This document shows positions 5,648 through 9,309 of a stretch of DNA of 9,309 nt, piece by piece. The DNA comes from an uncultured Anaerosolibacter sp. (lineage in GTDB: Bacteria; Bacillota_A; Clostridia; Peptostreptococcales; Thermotaleaceae), in assembly GCA_937948705.1 (NCBI GenBank), contig CALECF010000044.1:1-9309 (forward strand), written 5' to 3'. The position numbers were made by a program, and so were the translations under genes. The first letter of the stretch is position 1, and every line of letters begins with the position of its first letter. The notes beneath the pieces were generated by a model that was given only the letters and a program-made list of their open reading frames with translations, did not search any database and had not been told where the DNA came from.

Positions 5648-6217
5648 ATGGAGTATCTATTGAAGGATTTAGTTTTGGATTGTAAGGCAGGAAAGGAATT
5701 AGCAAAGCAGGAGGTCTTGGAGCGGTTGAGACCTTTGGTGATGGCTTCTATAAGGAAGTATTATTTTGGCTCTGAATCCTATGAAGATCTATTGCAGGAG
5801 GGATATTTAAAAATCTTAGTGGAGATTGGGCGATTTGATGGGGAGCGAGGTGTGCCCTTTTTAGGATTTATAAAGCAACAGTTAAGATATTTCTATATGG
5901 ACAAAGGGAGGAAGAAGATCAGCGCACTATCATTAAACAATCTAATCGTAGAAGGGGATGGGGTTACGGAATTTATAGAGATGGTACGTGACGATGGACC
6001 TGGTATTGAGGATTTGCTGATGGGGAAGGAGATGCACTTTGCTTTGGGACAGGCTTTGGGGGTGTTAACAGAAAAACAAAAAAAGGTACTGTTGTTGCAT
6101 TATGGACATGGGATGAGCCTCGTTAAGATTGCAGATCGATTGGGTGTCCATTATCAGACAGTAATAAAAACCAAGGACGCCGCCCTCCGCAAGTTGAAGG
6201 GGTGTATAGATCTATGA
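5648..6217 (+). CDS. Small sigma-70 family RNA polymerase sigma factor (region 2 and region 4 only)
   Basis: A 189-residue protein. Sigma region 2 spans about residues 26-90, with YEDLLQEGYLKILVEIGRFD (45-64, the core-binding part) and GVPFLGFIKQQLRYFYMD (68-85, the -10 recognition and melting part). A linker of about 45 acidic residues replaces region 3. Region 4 spans about 137-186, with LTEKQKKVLLLHYGHGMSLV and a helix-turn-helix IADRLGVHYQTVIKTKDAAL (161-180) that would bind the -35 element. The architecture and the neighbouring YvrJ-type gene recall the SigO (YvrI) group of Bacillus, though orthology is not shown. The ATG is set by the strong GGAGGAGG site, itself in a hairpin. It is a good candidate to transcribe the small genes downstream. 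No anti-sigma gene is seen. Confidence 0.85.
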   Translation: MEYLLKDLVLDCKAGKELAKQEVLERLRPLVMASIRKYYFGSESYEDLLQEGYLKILVEIGRFDGERGVPFLGFIKQQLRYFYMDKGRKKISALSLNNLIVEGDGVTEFIEMVRDDGPGIEDLLMGKEMHFALGQALGVLTEKQKKVLLLHYGHGMSLVKIADRLGVHYQTVIKTKDAALRKLKGCIDL

Positions 6218-6278
6218 TTTATCTAGGGGATGGACGGCACCTTTTTTCAAAAACACTATACTAACTTTTTCATGGGAT

Positions 6279-6291
6279 CACTATCTATAGT
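6279..6291 (+). promoter_or_regulatory. Possible promoter region (-10 TATAGT) of the DUF1659-DUF2922-YvrJ operon
   Basis: TATAGT (6286-6291) matches the -10 consensus at 5 of 6 bases, but no standard -35 lies 16-18 bases upstream (6263-6268 reads AACTTT), so an alternative sigma factor may be used. The box overlaps an inverted repeat ACTAT-CT-ATAGT (6280-6291). CACTAT occurs twice, at 6254 and 6279. The gap after the sigma gene has only a weak hairpin (GGTG 6201-6204 with CACC 6238-6241) before TTTTTT, so read-through from the sigma gene is possible. Confidence 0.35.
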
Positions 6292-6311
6292 ACTGAAAGG
6301 AGGTGATTTGG

Positions 6312-6536
6312 ATGCCAGTAAATGTAACGTTAGGTGCTTCTAGACTTAGAATCGCATACAGCCTAGGTGTTGACGGAAATGGAAAAGAGAAACTTAAAAC
6401 CAAAACCTATACCAGCATAAAACCAACGGCATTGGATGATGATGTGTATACAGTAGCCAGTGTTTTGTCAGGATTACAGAACAATCCTGTGGTGAGTGTA
6501 GGTAGAGTAGATGAGAAGAAAATTACCCAGGCGTAG
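6312..6536 (+). CDS. DUF1659 family small protein
   Basis: A 74-residue soluble protein with no signal peptide or membrane segment. The ATG at 6312 follows a full-strength AAAGGAGGTGA (6296-6306) at the right distance; an in-frame GTG at 6303 lies within that site and is rejected. The sequence fits DUF1659: an N-terminal RLRIAYSLGVDGNGKEKLKT (11-30), the basic KTKTYTSIKPTALDDDVYTV and a C-terminal helix with a short strand (VSVGRVDEKKI). The order DUF1659, DUF2922, YvrJ is a recurring set in Firmicutes. Its function is unknown. It is the first gene of the three and is followed by DUF2922 after 40 bases. Confidence 0.85.
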   Translation: MPVNVTLGASRLRIAYSLGVDGNGKEKLKTKTYTSIKPTALDDDVYTVASVLSGLQNNPVVSVGRVDEKKITQA

Positions 6537-6576
6537 TTTTGATCTCAGGGACAAGTAATGGAAGGAGGTGAAAAGA

Positions 6577-6795
6577 ATGCCAGACAAGAGATTAGAAATG
6601 ACCTTTAAGAATCAGCTGGGAACGACCATGAAGATCACTGTGGATCAAGTGAGAGATGATCTCACAGAGGTGGAAGTACAGGGTGTCATGGACCTCATCA
6701 TCAATAAGAATATCTTCCAAACGAGCAGCGGGGAATTAGTTTCCATAGATTCAGCGAGAATCGTAACTACGGATGTAGAAGAGGTGATTGCGTAG
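6577..6795 (+). CDS. DUF2922 family small protein
   Basis: A 72-residue protein. AAGGAGGTG (6562-6570) gives an 8-base spacing to the ATG at 6577; the frame also opens at a GTG at 6568 inside the ribosome site, which is rejected. Features typical of DUF2922 are the start RLEMTFKNQLGTTMKITVDQ (5-24), the ELTEVEV-like segment DDLTEVEVQGVMDLIINKNI (27-46) and the end VSIDSARIVTTDVEEVI. The predicted fold is mostly beta strands with one central helix. It overlaps the ribosome binding site of the YvrJ gene, showing tight coupling. The cellular role is not known. Confidence 0.85.
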   Translation: MPDKRLEMTFKNQLGTTMKITVDQVRDDLTEVEVQGVMDLIINKNIFQTSSGELVSIDSARIVTTDVEEVIA

Positions 6796-6808
6796 GAGGT
6801 GACATACC

Positions 6809-6952
6809 GTGGAAGAGATGTATACTCATATTGCGAATCTGGGATTTCCTATTGCTGTTTCGGTCTACCTGTTGGTTCGGATTGAGGGGAAATTAGAATA
6901 TCTCAGCGCCAGCATCCATGAGTTGGCAAAGGCGGTTACGGCCATGAAGTAA
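6809..6952 (+). CDS. YvrJ family membrane miniprotein (47 residues, GTG start)
   Basis: A gene of only 47 codons plus stop. The GTG at 6809 is chosen because AGGAGG (6794-6799), which overlaps the DUF2922 stop codon, lies 9 bases upstream; an ATG at 6818 is further away. The protein starts (M)EEMYTHIANLGFPIAVSVYL: residues 8-24 form one membrane helix, followed by VRIEGKLEYLSASIHELAKA, an amphipathic helix with alternating charges. That is the YvrJ pattern. In Bacillus subtilis yvrJ lies near the sigO (yvrI) genes, matching the sigma factor found here 0.6 kb upstream. The role is unknown. A strong hairpin follows directly. Confidence 0.82.
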   Translation: MEEMYTHIANLGFPIAVSVYLLVRIEGKLEYLSASIHELAKAVTAMK

Positions 6953-6957
6953 GTAGA

Positions 6958-6996
6958 AAAGGGGATGTTTTCAGGAAACTGGAAAACATCCCCTTT
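6958..6996 (+). terminator. Long hairpin ending the DUF1659-DUF2922-YvrJ operon
   Basis: AAAGGGGATGTTTTC (6958-6972) is perfectly complementary to GAAAACATCCCCTTT (6982-6996), a 15-pair stem. The T run after the GC core is only three long, so termination may be incomplete. The -35 box of the next promoter starts 6 bases further on. Confidence 0.65.
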
Positions 6997-7001
6997 GTAC
7001 A

Positions 7002-7030
7002 TAGACAGGTAAAGAAGAATAGGGTATAAT
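7002..7030 (+). promoter_or_regulatory. Strong sigma-A promoter of the ComK-like gene
   Basis: TAGACA (7002-7007, 5 of 6 to consensus) and a perfect TATAAT (7025-7030) are separated by exactly 17 bases. Transcription should start near 7037, a few bases before the LexA-like box. Confidence 0.8.
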
Positions 7031-7040
7031 AGATTAAAAT

Positions 7041-7054
7041 CGAACATACGTTCT
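7041..7054. promoter_or_regulatory. LexA (SOS) operator-like box over the ComK-like gene start region
   Basis: CGAACATACGTTCT matches the Firmicutes LexA/DinR consensus CGAACRNRYGTTYC at 13 of 14 positions, failing only at the last base. It begins 10 bases after the -10 box, at about +5, a usual place for a repressor site. It predicts repression by LexA and induction by DNA damage. Confidence 0.65.
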
Positions 7055-7074
7055 TGGAGATGAGGTGAAATCCT

Positions 7075-7677
7075 ATGAAGTTAGAGCAGGTTATTGAAAA
7101 AGGGATCTACGCATTGGTACCTACCTATCAGCCTGGGAAGGGGAATGTCACAAAAATAATTGGTGCGGATGGAAGCATCTATATAGACAGTCGGGTAGTA
7201 AAAACTATTCTGAAGTCTATTTGCAAGCATTATGCGGTTCATATAGAGCATTGTAGAGAAAAATACGGAAAAATGATTAACCAACGACTTAGTGTCCCTC
7301 TGCCCATTCATAAGGATTTACTTTTGATGCCCGTAAAGGTGAGGAAACCCATGTTTGCCAATGATGGGGCCTGTGGGTATATCAATCTTCATGGCATAGA
7401 GTTGATACAAGGGAAGGATGAGAACACGGTGTTTGTGCTGAAGAATGGCGCAGAAATTGAGTGTATGCATCGGCTCAGAACCGTTTACCAGCATGTAAAT
7501 AATGCACGGCTCATTGCTAGACAGGTATCATTATTCGGAGATGATCAGGAAGGGTATGATAGGGTTCATGAATTTTATGAGTTATATCATACACCGGCTA
7601 CAAAAGGCGACTTGGAACTTTTAAAAAAGGAAGTCCTTGAACTCATACGGGTGTTAAAGAAGACCTTGGGAAGATAG
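7075..7677 (+). CDS. ComK-like transcriptional regulator (divergent)
   Basis: A 200-residue cytoplasmic protein; GAGGTG (7062-7067) lies 7 bases before the ATG. By recalled comparison with Bacillus subtilis ComK (192 residues), the same order of segments appears: an N-terminal IYALVPTYQPG (11-21) and TKIIGADGSIYID; a cysteine-containing helix TILKSICKHYAVHIEHCREK (44-63); LSVPLPIHKDLLLMPV; CGYINLHGIELIQ (100-112), facing ComK CGWISHVHVKEFK; and a strand-turn VFVLKNGAEIE before NNARLIA. The C-terminal 30 residues are a charged helix (KGDLELLKKEVLELIRVLKK) unlike ComK. ComK binds paired AT-rich boxes to switch on DNA-uptake genes in bacilli; the targets here are unknown. It is a single-gene unit with a strong promoter and a LexA-like box. 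An unrelated clostridial family is the main alternative. Confidence 0.7.
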   Translation: MKLEQVIEKGIYALVPTYQPGKGNVTKIIGADGSIYIDSRVVKTILKSICKHYAVHIEHCREKYGKMINQRLSVPLPIHKDLLLMPVKVRKPMFANDGACGYINLHGIELIQGKDENTVFVLKNGAEIECMHRLRTVYQHVNNARLIARQVSLFGDDQEGYDRVHEFYELYHTPATKGDLELLKKEVLELIRVLKKTLGR

Positions 7678-7687
7678 AAAGAAAAAA

Positions 7688-7712
7688 AGACCCATAAAGG
7701 CCTTTATCATTA
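7688..7712 (-). terminator. Possible terminator of yaaR
   Basis: On the minus strand, just after the yaaR stop codon, the palindrome ATAAAGG/CCTTTAT (7694-7707) is followed by GGGTC and a run of seven T. The stem is short and has a GGCC loop, so this is uncertain. On the plus strand there is no T run to end the ComK-like transcript. Confidence 0.35.
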
Positions 7713-8165
7713 CATGAATGTGTCAATCAGTAAACCTCGAATATCATCCACTTTTTTAAGAATACGGATATTATCTTTTTCATTCTTAAGAAATTCTTGG
7801 GTTAAGCTTTCTAGCTCCCGATTAATCTCTTTGACCATAGTGAATGCCCTATGTCTTCCACGGCGATCTAAGAAGCTTTCTTTGGAGAATTGATAGGTGT
7901 TGCGTACAGCCACATCCAGGAAGTTCTGTACAAGTTTTTTATATTGTAATAGATCTCCCAAATATAGTTTATCGTTAAACTTATCAGCCTGTTGATCGAT
8001 ATCTGAAAGTAGATTGGTCAGCTTTTCTGAAACTGAGCCACCTTTTAACTGTTTTAGGCGCACTTCAAAGGTGGAACCAAAATCCTTTTCAATTTTAGAG
8101 GGTTCTCTAGATATGGTTTTTCCAAAGACATTTTGTTTATTGATATCTGTAACCTTTAGACTCAT
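7710..8165 (-). CDS. yaaR: YaaR family (DUF327) protein
   Basis: A 151-residue protein on the minus strand. The ATG at 8165 is preceded by AGGAG (8178-8174) at 8 bases; a TTG at 8183 would add six residues but lies upstream of that site. The N-terminus (about 1-45) is polar and likely flexible. The rest is helical, with the family core YKKLVQNFLDVAVRNTYQFS (75-94) and FLDRRGRHRAFTMVKEINRE (98-117), then a LTQEFLKNEKDNIRILKKVD helix. YaaR is widespread in Firmicutes and often lies between tmk and holB; here it is alone, between the ComK-like gene and recD2. It has been linked to sporulating bacteria, but no biochemical role is established. Confidence 0.9.
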   Translation of the reverse strand: MSLKVTDINKQNVFGKTISREPSKIEKDFGSTFEVRLKQLKGGSVSEKLTNLLSDIDQQADKFNDKLYLGDLLQYKKLVQNFLDVAVRNTYQFSKESFLDRRGRHRAFTMVKEINRELESLTQEFLKNEKDNIRILKKVDDIRGLLIDTFM

Positions 8166-8213
8166 GGATTTCTCTCCTAACAACGAAGGATTCTATAAAG
8201 AAGTAAATTTCCT

Positions 8214-8286
8214 GAACGGTTGCAAACCGTTCACTACAGTTTTTTAGTACACCACAGTTCTGTAGGGAAGGGTTTGTAACCCTTCC
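8214..8286. repeat. Inverted pair of palindromic repeats, copies B and C
   Basis: Copy B pairs GAACGGTT (8214-8221) with AACCGTTC (8225-8232) around GCA. Copy C pairs GGAAGGGTT (8266-8274) with AACCCTTCC (8278-8286) around TGT. They face each other across ACTACAG (8233-8239) and CTGTAGG (8260-8266), which are complementary. Read from those tags, both begin CTGTAG, then TGAAC or GGAAG, then GG-TTTG. Where B has C-G pairs C has G-C pairs, so stem pairing is kept. The set looks like one mobile or replicated palindrome family that includes 1097-1124. Confidence 0.72.
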
Positions 8287-8420
8287 TAAAAATAAATTCA
8301 ACATGTGCAACACTGCATATATATATTTCGGCAAGATATATCAAAAAGGTTATAGTTGTTTCTAAAAAAGTTGATCATTCATAGAATCTAGTGTACCATG
8401 GGGACTTGCAAATGTACATG
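8287..8420. other. AT-rich intergenic stretch, nothing recognised
   Basis: This remainder of the yaaR-recD2 gap has an alternating AT run (ATATATATAT around 8312-8321) and loosely repeated GTACCATGG / GTACATGG motifs (8394-8420). No gene, RNA or clear operator is visible. Confidence 0.6.
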
Positions 8421-8440
8421 GTTTTGGAAGAGGCACATTG

Positions 8441-8449
8441 TGCTATAAT
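8441..8449 (+). promoter_or_regulatory. Extended -10 promoter of recD2
   Basis: A perfect TATAAT (8444-8449) is preceded by TG one base upstream (8441-8442), the extended -10 form. The -35 region 17 bases upstream reads GTTTTG, a weak match, as is common with extended -10 promoters. The start codon follows 29 bases later. Confidence 0.7.
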
Positions 8450-8478
8450 AGTAGTATTAAATTCATCAGGAGGCAACT

Positions 8479-9309
8479 ATGTCTGTAGAGATTCAAGGAA
8501 TATTATCGGAAATTATTTATCGCAATGAAGCCAATGGCTATATCGTAGGGGTCATCGATACAGAAGAAAAACCCGTGACCGTCGTGGGGTACATGCCCTT
8601 GATGAATCAAGGGGAGAGCCTTGCTGTTCAGGGAAAATGGATTCAGCATCCAGTCTATGGTGAGCAGCTAGAGATTTTATCCTACAGGCAGGTTGCCCCC
8701 AATACCCTTGAAGGCATTGAAAACTATCTCGCATCGGGAGTAATCAAAGGCATTCGGGCCAAGATGGCGAAAAAAATTGTGGATGAGTTCGGAAAAGATG
8801 CACTGGATGTCATTCAATATACTCCCCACTTGCTCATGAAGATTGAGGGGATTGGACAAGCAAAGGCAAACATGATTGCGGAAGCCTTTCAAGAGCAGCG
8901 GGAGCTTCGAGAGGTTATGTTATTTCTCCAGCAGTTTGGGGTGACGCCAAATTATGCGGTGAAGATTTATAAGAAATATGGAGATGATGCCATAGGACGC
9001 ATCAAGGAAAACCCATATCGTCTTGCCGATGATATCATTGGGATTGGATTTAAGATGGCCGACACTATTGCCAAGAGGATGGGAATCGATCCCCAATCCC
9101 CTTATAGGGTGATGTGTGGGATTAAATATATGCTAGGACAATATAGTTTAGAGGGACATACCTATATCCAGAGGGAGGAACTGGTGGAATCAACGGCAAA
9201 GATGCTGGAGGTCCACAGAAGCCTGGTGGAGGGGGGTATATCCAACCTTGCCTTGAATTATGATATTCAATTGGAAAACCTTGAGGGAGAAGTGGTGGTA
9301 TTTGCGATG
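8479..9309 (+). CDS. recD2: RecD2-type SF1B DNA helicase, N-terminal part (runs off window)
   Basis: The first 277 residues of an open frame that continues past the right edge; full RecD2 proteins are about 740 residues. AGGAGG (8468-8473) lies 5 bases before the ATG. Residues 1-73 form the OB-like N-terminal domain (EIQGILSEIIYRNEANGYIV). Helix-hairpin-helix repeats follow: SGVIKGIRAKMAKKIVDEFG (86-105), LLMKIEGIGQAKANMIAEAF (118-137) and DIIGIGFKMADTIAKRMGI (185-203). Then comes the start of the linker before the ATPase core, which is not in the window. RecD2 is a 5'-3' helicase for single-strand ends and repair, used without RecBC. One oddity is that the first hairpin reads GIR where GIG is usual. 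The gene has its own extended -10 promoter and points away from yaaR. Confidence 0.93.
   Translation, partial: MSVEIQGILSEIIYRNEANGYIVGVIDTEEKPVTVVGYMPLMNQGESLAVQGKWIQHPVYGEQLEILSYRQVAPNTLEGIENYLASGVIKGIRAKMAKKIVDEFGKDALDVIQYTPHLLMKIEGIGQAKANMIAEAFQEQRELREVMLFLQQFGVTPNYAVKIYKKYGDDAIGRIKENPYRLADDIIGIGFKMADTIAKRMGIDPQSPYRVMCGIKYMLGQYSLEGHTYIQREELVESTAKMLEVHRSLVEGGISNLALNYDIQLENLEGEVVVFAM

Noticed and set aside
6983..6996. ComK-type AT box (AAAA-N5-TTTT) before the ComK-like gene
   Set aside because: The spacing is 7 and only three T are present. The bases are already explained by the terminator hairpin.
8166..8183. TTG start at 8183 for yaaR
   Set aside because: The AGGAG site lies downstream of it and is ideally spaced for the ATG at 8165.

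Overview
The window looks like chromosomal DNA of a low-GC, Gram-positive anaerobe of the class Clostridia. The evidence is strong AGGAGG ribosome binding sites, sigma-A type promoters, a SAM-I riboswitch in front of metK, YaaR, RecD2, and a sigma factor next to the DUF1659/DUF2922/YvrJ small-protein set. An Alkaliphilus-like organism would fit, but that is a guess from style, not an identification.

Layout. Positions 1-1037 (minus strand, running off the left edge) encode a secreted phosphodiester glycosidase (NAGPA domain). Its upstream gap holds two unrelated palindromic repeat elements. tRNA-Pro(UGG) and tRNA-Glu(UUC) follow as a small operon with its own promoter and terminator. A small DedA-like membrane protein (COG2426) comes next, then a secreted ComEC-like metallo-hydrolase lipoprotein paired with a DUF3006 protein. 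A SAM-I riboswitch with a clear terminator/antiterminator controls metK; about 200 bases separate them, including an array of 7-base tandem repeats. After the strong metK terminator lies a small membrane-anchored protein that resembles only the first part of a family-2 glycosyltransferase.

The most unusual stretch is 5580-7680. A small sigma-70 family factor with a hairpin over its ribosome binding site is followed by three tiny genes (DUF1659, DUF2922, YvrJ). A divergent ComK-like regulator then has its own strong promoter, with a near-perfect Firmicutes LexA (SOS) box just after the predicted transcription start. This suggests a DNA-damage-linked regulator beside a sigma-factor module of unknown function.

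The right end holds yaaR on the minus strand, a pair of inverted palindromic repeats whose stems differ by compensating base changes (a third relative lies near position 1100), and the first 277 codons of the helicase gene recD2. Genes are mostly in short independent transcription units. The only convincing operons are the tRNA pair, the hydrolase/DUF3006 pair and the DUF1659-DUF2922-YvrJ set.
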